Positions 26,122 to 34,842 of a stretch of 64,000 nucleotides of DNA are shown piece by piece; position 1 is the first letter of the stretch, and each line of letters begins with the position of its first letter. Origin of the DNA: Roseiarcus sp963823165 (GTDB lineage Bacteria; Pseudomonadota; Alphaproteobacteria; Rhizobiales; Beijerinckiaceae); contig CAWGKV010000014.1 in assembly GCA_963823165.1 (NCBI GenBank), positions 1 to 64,000 of the forward strand, read 5' to 3'. Made by a program: the position numbers and the translations under genes. A model generated the notes under the pieces. It had not been told where the DNA came from and made no database searches. It was given only the letters and a program-made list of their open reading frames with translations.

Positions 26122-26691
26122 ATGCCCCTGACGGCCCGTTTCGACGACGCCTTCCGCTACGCCCACGAGCTGCATCGGACGCAGCTCCGGAAAGGGACGT
26201 TCATCCCTTACATCGCCCACCTCATGGGCGTCGCCGCGCTGGTCATCGAGCATGGCGGCGACGAGGACCAGGCCATCGCCGCTCTCCTGCACGATGCGCC
26301 CGAGGATCAGGGCGGACTGCCTGTCCTGGGCGAAATCGAGCGTCGCTACGGCGCCGACGTGGCGCGCATCGTCGCCGACTGCACGGACTCGTGGACGGAC
26401 CCGAAGCCCGACTGGCGCCCGCGCAAGGAGGCCTATCTCGCCGCGTTACTCGGGAAGCCCCAGCGATCGCTGCTCGTGTCGCTATCAGACAAGACCCACA
26501 ACGCGGAGGCCATCCTCTACGACTGGCGCGCCATGGGCGATGCGGTCTGGTCGCGCTTCAACGGCGGCGCGGACGGAACCCGCTGGTACTATGGCGGGCT
26601 CGCCGATTTCTTCTCGCGCGCCAGCCCTGGCCGTCTGTCCGACCGGCTTTCGCGCGCAACGGCCGAATTTTCGAGCGTGCATTCGCCGTAG
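26122..26691 (+). CDS. HD domain protein, RelA/SpoT hydrolase-like
   Basis: About 189 residues from ATG 26122 with GGGAGAG at good spacing (a GTG at 26113 is also in frame). The HD metal-binding residues are visible as H33 in YIAHLMGV and the H57-D58 pair in LLHDAPED; D125 probably comes from SLSDKTHNAE. The arrangement matches the small stand-alone HD proteins related to the (p)ppGpp hydrolase domain of SpoT. No synthetase domain is present. The substrate is unproven. Confidence 0.83.
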   Translation: MPLTARFDDAFRYAHELHRTQLRKGTFIPYIAHLMGVAALVIEHGGDEDQAIAALLHDAPEDQGGLPVLGEIERRYGADVARIVADCTDSWTDPKPDWRPRKEAYLAALLGKPQRSLLVSLSDKTHNAEAILYDWRAMGDAVWSRFNGGADGTRWYYGGLADFFSRASPGRLSDRLSRATAEFSSVHSP

Positions 26692-26928
26692 TGGACGAGC
26701 AAAAACCAAAGCTCCAATGGACGGTCCACTATAAGAGCCGAAGTCGTTCTGCTTCGGGCTGACCCCTGATAGGCGAAGGGGTCGGCGCGCTGCTTGCTTC
26801 TTGACGCTTTAACGGGCTGTTAAGCCAACTCAGCAAATGTTTGCCCACCCGTTGGGTAATCGTGAGCTTTTGCTCGCACACGAGTTGGCGGGAATGCCGC
26901 CACTCTGCAGGCCTCGAAGGGTGTCGTG

Positions 26929-27501
26929 ATGACGGACGTGACGCGCCGGAAACTTCTGGGCATGGCGGCGGTCGGCGCCTTCGGGCTCGCGGCGCCGTCG
27001 GCGCGCGCCGACGCTCCCGAATCGTTTTCCCCCGAGGAGATCGTCGACAACGGCCATCGCTTCTTCGGCAGCGTGTCGCGCGGCCTTGCCGAGGTGGTGC
27101 AGGAAGCAGGCCGGCGCTGGGGTCTGCCGAACGCCTATATCCTCGGCCAGGAGGGCTCTGCGGCCTTCGTCGGCGGCCTGCGCTATGGCGAAGGCAAAAT
27201 GTATACGAGGAATGCCGGAAATCAGCCGGTCTACTGGCAAGGTCCCTCCCTCGGGTTTGACGCCGGGGCGGACGGCGATCGCACGATGATGCTCGTCTAC
27301 AACCTGCCGGCGACGGGGGCGATTTTCGATCGCTTCGGCGGCATCGACGGTTCGGCCTATTTTATCGGGGGTTTGGGCTTCACGGCGGTGGGCGCCAAGG
27401 GCGTCGTCGTCGTCCCGATCCGCACCGGTCTCGGCTGGCGGCTCGGGGTCAATGTCAACTACCTGAAGTTCACCCAACAGGCGACCTGGAATCCGTTCTG
27501 A
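26929..27501 (+). CDS. eipA: EipA-like periplasmic protein (DUF1134)
   Basis: 190 residues. The N-terminus TRRKLLGMAAVGAFGLAAPSARA is a signal peptide with a twin-arginine-like motif and an Ala-x-Ala site. The rest is the DUF1134 fold: FIGGLRYGEGKMYTRN-type segments and FDRFGGIDGSAYFIGGLGF. In Brucella the family member EipA is a periplasmic protein needed for envelope integrity. The ATG 26929 has AGGG 7 bases upstream. Single-gene unit. Confidence 0.86.
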   Translation: MTDVTRRKLLGMAAVGAFGLAAPSARADAPESFSPEEIVDNGHRFFGSVSRGLAEVVQEAGRRWGLPNAYILGQEGSAAFVGGLRYGEGKMYTRNAGNQPVYWQGPSLGFDAGADGDRTMMLVYNLPATGAIFDRFGGIDGSAYFIGGLGFTAVGAKGVVVVPIRTGLGWRLGVNVNYLKFTQQATWNPF

Positions 27502-27558
27502 CGGAACAACTCCGGACCGGGCTTTTGCGAGGCCGCGGGTGGTGAAGCGGTTGAGAGG

Positions 27559-28137
27559 TCACGAAAGGAGCGCGCCGACGTCGATCGTGACGCTCGCGAG
27601 GAGGACCGGCGCCAGAGATCCGGAAGTCAGCCGTTCCTTGCGGACGTAGGCGTCGCCTGCCGGCTCGCGGTAGACCTCGATCGCCGCCCCCCGAAGATCG
27701 ATGATCCAGACTTCCGGCACGCCGAACTTCGCGTAGAGCGGAAGCTTGGTCTCGCGGTCATGGGCGAGCGAGCTTTCGGAGACTTCCACGAGGAGAAGCA
27801 CGTCGGCCGCGTTCGGGTGGCGACTCTGATAATGGTCCGCTCTCGGCTTCAAGAGCATCACGTCGGGCTCGGGCTCGTTGTAGGCGCCGAGTCGCAGCGG
27901 GCCTTGCACGCTGACGAGAACGAGGCCGTCGGCCGCGGCGCGCGCGAAGAGCCAGTTGAGGCGGTTGGTCTTTCCGGAATGGGCGCTGCCAATCGGGACC
28001 CTGTCGAAGATCTCCCCGCCGATCAGCTCGACTCGGTCGCTTTCCGTAAGGATGCCGGCCTCGGCCATCTTGTAATAGGCTCCGACGTCGAGGCGGTGGC
28101 GGGTCGGGGATTGCTGACGCTCGAGAATTTCGCCCAT
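27559..28137 (-). CDS. Uma2 family (DUF820) putative endonuclease-fold protein
   Basis: 192 residues with the PD-(D/E)XK-like core of Uma2 proteins: YKMAEAGILTESDRVELIGGEI, EPEPDVMLLKP, LLLVEVSESSLAHDRETKLPLYAKFGVPEVWIIDL. Family members are common in cyanobacteria and environmental bacteria; their role is unknown. Converges on eipA. ATG start at 28137. Confidence 0.85.
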   Translation of the reverse strand: MGEILERQQSPTRHRLDVGAYYKMAEAGILTESDRVELIGGEIFDRVPIGSAHSGKTNRLNWLFARAAADGLVLVSVQGPLRLGAYNEPEPDVMLLKPRADHYQSRHPNAADVLLLVEVSESSLAHDRETKLPLYAKFGVPEVWIIDLRGAAIEVYREPAGDAYVRKERLTSGSLAPVLLASVTIDVGALLS

Positions 28138-28375
28138 CGGTCCTCTCCGGGGGACAGTCTACGCTTGGCCGGTCAGAACGCCAAACCCGAACCGCCGCGA
28201 CGAGGCGGTCTCCGGCCGCCACCGAGCCGAAACGCAACAGGAAGAGAAAGCGCGGTCTCCGTGGGCCGCGAATTGTAGGCGCAGGCCGCTTTCATCGACC
28301 ACGGCTACAAGAGCGCCGGCGCGAGCGCCCCCTCACACAGGGACGGGGCGCGCCCGGTTACTGTGGGTTACGGTG

Positions 28376-28572
28376 AAACTTTGTAACTCCCAAGCCGCGG
28401 TCGGTTTCGCAGCATGCCCCCTCCACCACGCTGCGCGTGGTCCCCCTCCCCCGTTCCGCTAACGCTTCACAGGGGAGGATAGGGCCGGCGCCGCGCTGTC
28501 CTCCCCTGCGCAGCGGAGCGGAGCGGGGGAGGGGGACCGCCCGACGGGCGGGGGAGGGGGCGGCGGCCCAGC
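28376..28572. repeat. About 190-bp palindromic element, copy 1 (inverted copy at 63178-63390)
   Basis: Contains CCCCCTCCACCACGCTGCGC, the pair AACGCTTCACAGGGGAGGAT / CTCCCCTGCGCAGCGGAGCG, and GGGGGAGGGGGACCGCCC. The same units in reverse order form 63178-63390, and about 40 bp outside the palindrome (GCATGC..CGAAA.CGACCGCGGCTTG) is also shared. A second, low-complexity stretch of CGGCTTT-type repeats follows at 28640-28710. No gene is seen in 28280-28800. Confidence 0.75.
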
Positions 28573-28809
28573 CTGCTTCGTTGTGAAGCTTTTGGATTCC
28601 GGCTTAAGCCATTGAGAAAAATTGATCTTGGGAAGACCTTTGCTCGGATCCGGCTTTCCTCGGCTTTGCTCCGGTGTTCCCGGGCTTTGGCGGAATGTCC
28701 CGGGGCTTGGACAGTCGCCACGGGGGCCGTCAGAGACGTGAGCAGCGCCGCATCGCGGGCGCCACGACAACCTGATAAGATCGCGTGTCGATTGGGGGAG
28801 GAGACCGCG

Positions 28810-30177
28810 ATGCCGCGCCTGTTCGTGTTCGCTCTGGCGTCGATCCCGTTGCTGGCGGGCGAGGCGAACGCCTCGCCGCTTGGTTTGTCCGGCATCGCGA
28901 CAGACTTGTCGTTCGTCGAGACCCAGGCGGCGAAAACCTTGGCCTCGCTGGGCGCCCCTAGCGGGTCGAATTACCCCAGCTTCGGGGGCGACAGCGGGAC
29001 GTGGAATACCGTCAGCGCGTCGAGTTGGACCAGCGGTTTTTTCCCGGGCGAGCTCTGGCTCCTGTATCAGGCGACGGGATCGCCGCAATGGCTCGCGGAC
29101 GCGCAGGCGTGGACGGCGCCGCTCGCCTCCCAGGCGACGCGGACGGACACTCATGACGTCGGTTTCATCATCGGGGAGAGTTTCGGCAACGGCTATCGGT
29201 TGACCGGAAATCCCGGCTACGCGACGGAAATCCTGACCGCCGGGGCGTCATTGGCGACGCGTTACAACCCGACGGTCGGGGCGGTGCGCTCCTGGAGCTG
29301 GGGCCCCTGGCAGTATCCGGTGATCATCGACAATATGATGACGCTCGGCCCGTTGCAGTGGGGCGCGGTCAATGGCGGCGATTCCGCCTGGGCGGGCTAC
29401 GCGAAGACCCACGCCGAGACGACGCAAGCCGACTTCGTGCGCACGAACGGCAGCACGTTCCAGCTCGTGAACTTCGACCCGACCACCGGGGCGGTGCTGA
29501 GCCAGGGGACATACGCGGGACACTCCAACACGTCGACCTGGGCGCGGGGACAGGCCTGGGCGCTGTACGGGTTCGTTCAGGCGTATGAGGCCTCCGGGGA
29601 CAAGGCGTTCCTGACGACAGCGCAAAGGCTCGCGAACTATTTCGTCAAGCATTTGCCCGCAGACGACGTCCCCTACTGGGATTTCAATGCGCGCGTCACG
29701 CCGACGACCCCCCGCGACAGCTCGGCGGCGGCCATCGCGGCCGACGGGCTCATCATGCTGAGCACGGTCGAAAATTCGCAGACCCGAAAGACGGCCTACC
29801 TGTCGGACGCCGAGAACATTCTCGGGTCGCTCAGCAGCGCCTACCTCGGGCCGGCGTCAGGCGAGGCGGTTCTGGCGGACGGCACCGGCACTGACGGCAA
29901 CAGGGTGATCCCGCTGGCTCCCTCGGAGGTGAACACGGCGCTGATCTTTGGCGATTACTTCTTCACCGAGGCCTTGCTCCGCCTGCAGGACGTGCTGGAA
30001 GGACAGCAGGGCTGGGTGCTGTATAGCCCCATCGGGGCGGGCGCGCGGTTCGGGGCGTTCGCCGCCGCTCCGGAGCCGTCCACCTGGGCGATGATGATGC
30101 TGGGCTTCGCTGGGATCGGCTTTGCCGCGCATCGGCGTCGTGGATCTCGCCTCACCGTCGATCGGCCGCCGCCGTAG
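28810..30177 (+). CDS. Glycoside hydrolase family 88-like enzyme with PEP-CTERM sorting signal
   Basis: 455 residues from ATG 28810, with GGGGGAGGAG upstream. Signal peptide 1-21. The two catalytic aspartates of unsaturated glucuronyl/galacturonyl hydrolases are present: D116 in THDVGF and D174 in VIIDNMM. The (alpha/alpha)6 barrel segments follow, e.g. STWARGQAWALYGFVQAYE. At 421-445 a PEP-CTERM motif (PEPSTWAMMMLGFAGIGF plus HRRRG) marks export and exosortase processing. It would cut unsaturated uronic acids left by polysaccharide lyases, on the cell surface. No exosortase or lyase is in the window. Confidence 0.87.
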   Translation: MPRLFVFALASIPLLAGEANASPLGLSGIATDLSFVETQAAKTLASLGAPSGSNYPSFGGDSGTWNTVSASSWTSGFFPGELWLLYQATGSPQWLADAQAWTAPLASQATRTDTHDVGFIIGESFGNGYRLTGNPGYATEILTAGASLATRYNPTVGAVRSWSWGPWQYPVIIDNMMTLGPLQWGAVNGGDSAWAGYAKTHAETTQADFVRTNGSTFQLVNFDPTTGAVLSQGTYAGHSNTSTWARGQAWALYGFVQAYEASGDKAFLTTAQRLANYFVKHLPADDVPYWDFNARVTPTTPRDSSAAAIAADGLIMLSTVENSQTRKTAYLSDAENILGSLSSAYLGPASGEAVLADGTGTDGNRVIPLAPSEVNTALIFGDYFFTEALLRLQDVLEGQQGWVLYSPIGAGARFGAFAAAPEPSTWAMMMLGFAGIGFAAHRRRGSRLTVDRPPP

Positions 30178-30237
30178 GCTCGAGGGCGGACCGCGATGCC
30201 CTTCGCGCCCCGGATCGGAGGGGCGGCGCCGACGAGA

Positions 30238-31536
30238 TCATGTCGGAGACTGCTGCACCTCGCAGGGGCCAGACGAAACCTCCCGCCGTCCGCGATACAG
30301 CGCCAGCGTCGCGACGAGGCCGCAGACGGCGGCAAAGCTCATCCAATACCCCGGCGCGGCCTTGTCGCCGGTGCGCTCGATGAGCCAGGTCGAGATCGCC
30401 AGCGACGAGCCGCCGAGCGTCGTCGCGAGGCTGTAGGCGAGGGAGAAGCCGGCGGTGCGCACGCTCGCCGGAACGAGTTCGGTCAGCGCCACGACCATCG
30501 CCCCGTTGTACCAGGCGTAGAGGACCGACAGCCACAATTCGACCGTGAGCATCCGGCCGAAGCTCGGCCCTCGCACCAGCCAGGCGAGCGCCGGATAGGC
30601 GGTGATGAGCGCGAGCACGGTGCAGGCGATCAGGATCGGTCTGCGGCCGATGCGGTCGGAGAGCGCGCCCGAGATCGGCAGCCAGACGAAGTTCGAGGCC
30701 GCGATCGCCATGGTCACGAGCAGCGCGTCAGTTTCGCTGAGATGCAGCTCCCTGCGGCCGAAGGTCGGCGTGTAGACGGTGATCAGATAGAACGAGACCG
30801 TCGTCATGACGACCATCGCCACCCCGCCGAGCACGAGCGCCCAGTTGGCGGCGAGCGTCTCGTAGATCTGGGCCGTCGTCGGGTGGACTTTTCGCGCCGC
30901 GAACGCCTCGGTCTCCTGCAGCGAGCGGCGGATCATGTAGAGGAACGGCACGATCGCGCAGCCGATGAAGAAGGGAATGCGCCAGCCCCAGTCGGCGGCG
31001 GCCTGGGGCGTCATGAGCTTCGCGATGGAAAAGCCGAGGAGCGCGGCGAACACGACCGCGACCTGCTGGCTCGCCGACTGCCAGCTCACATAGAAGCCCT
31101 TGCGCCCCGGGGTCGCCATCTCGGAGAGGTAGACCGACACGCCGCCGAGCTCGACGCCGGCGGAAAACCCCTGCAACAGCCTTCCGAGGACAACGAGCAG
31201 CGGCGCAAGCGCGCCGATCGTGGCGTAAGCCGGCACGAAGGCGATGAGGATGGTGCCGCAGGCCATGATCGACAGCGTGACGATGAGCCCTTTGCGACGC
31301 CCCATCCGGTCGACGTAGGGGCCGAGCACCAAGGCGCCGATCGGGCGCATGGCGAAGCCTGCGGCGAAGCTCAGGAACGTCAGCATCAGCGAAGCGTAGG
31401 GGTCGTCGCTGGGGAAGAACGTGTGCGCGATCTGCCGGGCGTAGATGCCGAACAGGAAGAAGTCGTACATCTCGAGGAAGTTGCCGCTGGTGACGCGGAG
31501 GACTGTCTTCAGCTTGTCGAAACGCGTCTGGCCCAT
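30238..31536 (-). CDS. MFS transporter, metabolite:H+ symporter (citrate/tricarballylate-like)
   Basis: 432 residues with twelve membrane segments. Family features: N-terminal VTSGNFLEMYDFFLFGIYA, the loop PYVDRMGRRKGL, and LQGFSAGVELGGVSVYLSEM, all typical of the MHS group that imports citrate, tricarballylate or similar acids. The start is ATG 31536 with GGGAG upstream; the frame continues to 31602 but the extra residues are not family-like. Substrate not determinable. Confidence 0.85.
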   Translation of the reverse strand: MGQTRFDKLKTVLRVTSGNFLEMYDFFLFGIYARQIAHTFFPSDDPYASLMLTFLSFAAGFAMRPIGALVLGPYVDRMGRRKGLIVTLSIMACGTILIAFVPAYATIGALAPLLVVLGRLLQGFSAGVELGGVSVYLSEMATPGRKGFYVSWQSASQQVAVVFAALLGFSIAKLMTPQAAADWGWRIPFFIGCAIVPFLYMIRRSLQETEAFAARKVHPTTAQIYETLAANWALVLGGVAMVVMTTVSFYLITVYTPTFGRRELHLSETDALLVTMAIAASNFVWLPISGALSDRIGRRPILIACTVLALITAYPALAWLVRGPSFGRMLTVELWLSVLYAWYNGAMVVALTELVPASVRTAGFSLAYSLATTLGGSSLAISTWLIERTGDKAAPGYWMSFAAVCGLVATLALYRGRREVSSGPCEVQQSPT

Positions 31537-31644
31537 GTCGGCTCCCAACTCGGCGTCCTCCCAGAAGCCGAGGATGCTACAAGCGCCACGGCAAACGGCC
31601 AAATTCTTTGCGCTCCGGCCTGCGCTGATTGATCCGGAAGCGGC

Positions 31645-32853
31645 TCACCCCATCCACCGCGACGCCGCCCGCCCGGCCACGGCGCCGGTCGCCAGGCAGG
31701 CCTGCAGCAGATAGCCGCCGGTCGGCGCCTCCCAGTCGATCATCTCCCCGGCGACGAAGATTCCCGGCCGCCTGACCAGCATCAAATTTGCGTTGATTTC
31801 GCTCCACATGATTCCGCCGGCGGTCGAGATCGCGCGCGCGATCGGAGCTGGGGCGACGAGCTGAAGCTCGCAGCCCTTGACCCGGCGAGCGAGGGCGTCT
31901 CCGCCCTCCGGCAGGGGGCCGGCTTCGCGCAGGAGCGCAACCGCGACCGGCGCGAGGCCTGCGCTCTTGCGCAGCAAAGTCGAGACCGACCGGCCTGGCC
32001 TGCTCGCCAGCCGCGCGGCCAGCGGGGCTTCGGCCACGTCCGGCTTGAAGTCGATTGCGAGCGTCGCAAAGCCGTCGGCCGTGATGGCCTCCCGCAGAGC
32101 CGCCGACAGCGCGTAGACCGCGCCGCCCTCGAGGCCCGACCGGGTCACGACCGCTTCGCCGCGGACGCGCGCGCCGTCGCAGCTCAGCGCGACGTTCTTC
32201 AGCGGCGCGCCGGCGAAATGTTCCCGGATTCTCGCCGACCATTCGACGACGAAGCCGCAATTGGCGGGCTTCAGCGGCGCCACTGCGATGCTGCTGGCCC
32301 GCAACGCCTCGACCCAGGCGCCGTCCGAACCGAGCCGGGGCCAGGACGCGCCGCCGAGCGCGAACACGGCGGCGCTCGGGCTTACGGTCGCTTCGCCCGA
32401 GGGCCCGGCGAAGCGCAACGCCCCCGCCTCGTTGAAGCCGACGAAGCGCGACCGCAGTTTCAGCTCGACGCCGAGATGGCCGAGACGCCTGAGCCAAGCG
32501 CGCAGCAGCGGCGTCGCCTTGAAGCTCTTCGGAAACACCCGGCCGCTCGAGCCGATGAAGGTCTCTTCGCCGAGCCCCGCCGCCCATTCGCGCAGAGCCT
32601 CAGGCGGGAAGGCCTCGATGGCCGAGCGCAGCCGCTCCGCCGCTTCGCCGTAGCGGCTCATGAACGCTTCGAGCGGCTCGGAATGGGTGAGGTTGAGGCC
32701 GCCACGCCCGGCGAGCAGGAACTTCCGCGCCGGGCTCGGGCTCGCATCGTGGACGACGACACGACGGCCGGCGAACGCGATCTGCTCCGCCGCCATCAGC
32801 CCGGCCGGTCCCGCGCCGACGACGACCCATCCCCCTTCTCCCGCAGAGTCCAA
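31645..32853 (-). CDS. BaiN/HI0933-like flavoprotein (TIGR03862 type)
   Basis: 402 residues. FAD-binding WVVVGAGPAGLMAAEQIAFAG at the N-terminus, LLAGRGGLNLTHSE (the GRGGLN motif typical of the group), ALGGASWPRLGSDG in the middle, and GIFVAGEMIDWEAPTGGYLLQACLATG at the end. These are soluble flavoproteins of unknown reaction in the HI0933/YhiN family. It lies only 6 bp from the SDR gene on the same strand, so the two probably share a transcript. Confidence 0.87.
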   Translation of the reverse strand: MDSAGEGGWVVVGAGPAGLMAAEQIAFAGRRVVVHDASPSPARKFLLAGRGGLNLTHSEPLEAFMSRYGEAAERLRSAIEAFPPEALREWAAGLGEETFIGSSGRVFPKSFKATPLLRAWLRRLGHLGVELKLRSRFVGFNEAGALRFAGPSGEATVSPSAAVFALGGASWPRLGSDGAWVEALRASSIAVAPLKPANCGFVVEWSARIREHFAGAPLKNVALSCDGARVRGEAVVTRSGLEGGAVYALSAALREAITADGFATLAIDFKPDVAEAPLAARLASRPGRSVSTLLRKSAGLAPVAVALLREAGPLPEGGDALARRVKGCELQLVAPAPIARAISTAGGIMWSEINANLMLVRRPGIFVAGEMIDWEAPTGGYLLQACLATGAVAGRAASRWMG

Positions 32854-32859
32854 TTCGCC

Positions 32860-33720
32860 CTAACGCTCGTCACCGCTGGCCGCGCGCGCGGCCAGCGTCT
32901 CGCTCGCCTCCCACAGTCTTTTCGCCGCGGAGTTGTCGCGCGCCGCGCGCGAAGCCTCGGCGGCTTTGCGCTTGACGAAATAGGCGCCGGTCACGTCGGC
33001 GGCTTCCGGCGACGAGGCGAGGTAGATGAGGGTGTCGGCGCCCTGTTCGGGCCTGATTGCAAAGGCCCTGGCGAAAGGCATCAACAGGCCCGTCAAGCCG
33101 CCCGAAGCCTCGCCGAACCGGGTGGCGACGAAGCCCGGATGAAAGCAATTGGCGGTGACCCCGGTTCCGGCAAATCGGCGAGCCAGTTCGCGGGTGAACA
33201 GGATATTGGCGAGCTTGGAGCGTCCGTAGGCCTGCCAGCCGTTGTAGCGCCTGGCGCCCTGCAGGTCGGAGAAGTCGAGGGACATTCCCTGGTGAGCCAT
33301 CGAGGAGGTGGAGACGACGCGGGCCGGCGCGGAGGCGGCGAGCGTCTGCGTCAGAGCCGTTGTCAGCGTGAAATAGGCCATGTGGTTCAGGGCGAAGGTC
33401 ATTTCCAGCCCCTCAGGCGTCACCCGGCGGTCGGCGAACATCGCGCCGGCGTTGTTGACCAGCACGTCCACCCGCGGCTCCTGCTGCGCGATCAGAAGCC
33501 CGACGCGGCGCGCCTCCGCCATCAGCGAAAGGTCGGCGAGATGCACGCGGTGTCCGAGCTTCGGCGCCTGCCTCTCGAGCTTGGCGAGCGTCGCCTCGGC
33601 GCGGCTTTTGTCGCGCGCGACGAAGACGATTCGGGCTCCCATCTTGGCCAGCGCCAGGACCGCGACTTCGCCGATCCCGGACGTCGCGCCCGTAGCGACC
33701 ACGGTCTTGCCTTGCAACAT
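32860..33720 (-). CDS. Short-chain dehydrogenase/reductase
   Basis: 286 residues from ATG 33720, with GGGGAG 5-6 bases upstream. Rossmann motif TGATSGIGE (10-18), NNAG, the catalytic S-Y-K set (STSSMAHQG, then YGRSK). The pattern follows retinol dehydrogenase/WWOX-like SDRs that act on hydrophobic alcohols or ketones; the substrate is unknown. The open frame reaches 33870, but the extra part is not SDR-like. First gene of a pair with the downstream flavoprotein. Confidence 0.87.
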   Translation of the reverse strand: MLQGKTVVATGATSGIGEVAVLALAKMGARIVFVARDKSRAEATLAKLERQAPKLGHRVHLADLSLMAEARRVGLLIAQQEPRVDVLVNNAGAMFADRRVTPEGLEMTFALNHMAYFTLTTALTQTLAASAPARVVSTSSMAHQGMSLDFSDLQGARRYNGWQAYGRSKLANILFTRELARRFAGTGVTANCFHPGFVATRFGEASGGLTGLLMPFARAFAIRPEQGADTLIYLASSPEAADVTGAYFVKRKAAEASRAARDNSAAKRLWEASETLAARAASGDER

Positions 33721-33938
33721 GACACTCCCCGTAACGCCCGCGATTTCGATCGGCTTTCCCGCGGCGGCGGCGCGACCCTCGCCGGACGCGGCGCCGCCGT
33801 CAATGGCCGAGCATGCGAGCCGGAGCAGCTTTGTCGCTATGCGCGAATGTCCCTGCGCGCCGTCGGGCAACGCTTCCGTCTGGCGCTCCTTGATCTGCCC
33901 TCCTGCCAGCCGTACATGATTATCGTCGGAGCGGCTGA

Positions 33939-34245
33939 ATGGGCAGGCGAGTAGTATCGGGAAAATCGGCGCCGACGCGAGTCGAGCGCGTGGAGGCGCG
34001 GGTTTCCCACGATCAGAAGGCGCTATTCCAGCGCGCCGCCGAGTTGCAAGGACGGACGCTGGCGGATTTCGTGGTCGCCAGCGTCAATGACGCCGCCATC
34101 CGCGTCATCGAGGAAAAATCAGACGATTCGATTAAACGCTGAAGATAGTCGCGCCTTCGCTGAAGCGCTCCTCAATCCGCGGGAGCCGAACGCCCGGCTC
34201 GACGCGGCGGCGCAGCGGTACCTCAAACGGATCGCAGGTGAGTGA
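33939..34245 (+). pseudogene. tacA: TacA-like antitoxin (DUF1778), one frameshift
   Basis: The N-terminal ribbon-helix-helix half reads VERVEARVSHDQKALFQRAAELQGRTLADFVVASV. After EEKSDD the frame breaks (about 34122-34128). The expected C-terminus, IRLNAEDSRAFAEALLNPREP... AAAQRYLKRIAGE, continues in the next frame and stops at 34243-34245. That stop overlaps the GTG of the toxin (GTGA), the classic tacAT arrangement. Removing one base restores about 100 residues. DUF1778 antitoxins bind DNA and block the acetyltransferase toxin. Confidence 0.75.
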
Positions 34246-34753
34246 CGACGTCACCGCCGGCGCTGCGCGTCGAGGCGCTGGCGGACCGCCATCGTCGAGA
34301 GCGTTTCGCCAGCGGCGTCGAACCGCTCGACCGATATTTTCGGCAGCAAGCCGGGCAAGATATGAGGCGCAGGATCGCCTCGTGTTTTGTGCTCGTCGCC
34401 GACGATGAGCCCGCGCCGATCGGCTATTACACGCTTGCGGCGACCAGCATCGCTCTCATCGAGTTGCCGGAGGTTCTCGCAAAGCGGTTGCCGCGTTATC
34501 CGGTCGTCCCCGCGACGCTCATGGGGCGGTTGGCTGTGGATTCCCGCTACCGGGGACAAGGGCACGGAGAGTTCCTGCTTTTCGACGCGTTCAGCCGGGC
34601 GCTGCGGAACGAGATCGCGTCCTATGCCTTCGTGGTCGACGCGAAGGACGACCATGCGGCCCAGTTTTATCGCCGCTACCGCTTCCTCCCTCTCGCCGGA
34701 GGCGGCCCAAGAAGTTTATCCCGATGACCGAGATCGCCATGCTGTTTGCATAG
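34242..34753 (+). pseudogene. tacT: TacT-like GNAT toxin, frameshift near the C-terminus
   Basis: From GTG 34242 the protein matches TacT-type toxins, which acetylate aminoacyl-tRNA: RFASGVEPLDRYFRQQAGQD, MGRLAVDSRYRGQGHGEFLL (acetyl-CoA loop) and FYRRYRFLPL. At 34695-34706 the frame shifts; the expected ending KKFIPMTEIAMLFA is read in another frame with TAG at 34751-34753. The in-frame product ends instead at 34727 with a foreign tail. It overlaps tacA by 4 bp. Either both genes are decayed or each carries one sequence error. Confidence 0.78.
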
Positions 34754-34796
34754 CTTTGGCGTTGGCCAGACTGCCTCCAGGCTTGGGGATACCGTT

Positions 34797-34842
34797 TCCC
34801 CTCACCCCGGCCCTCTCCCGCAGGCGGGAGAAGGAGTTACCC
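34797..34842. repeat. REP-like palindrome between tacT and era
   Basis: CCCCTCACCCCGGCCCTCTC then CCGCAGGCGGGAGAAGG: same family as 14117-14210. It abuts the era stop codon (34837-34839) and lies between converging genes, a likely place for a transcript-ending or stabilising hairpin. Confidence 0.7.

Noticed and set aside
30196..31632. 478-codon plus-strand frame across the MHS transporter
   Set aside because: Charged, repeat-poor shadow; the minus-strand frame matches a known transporter family.
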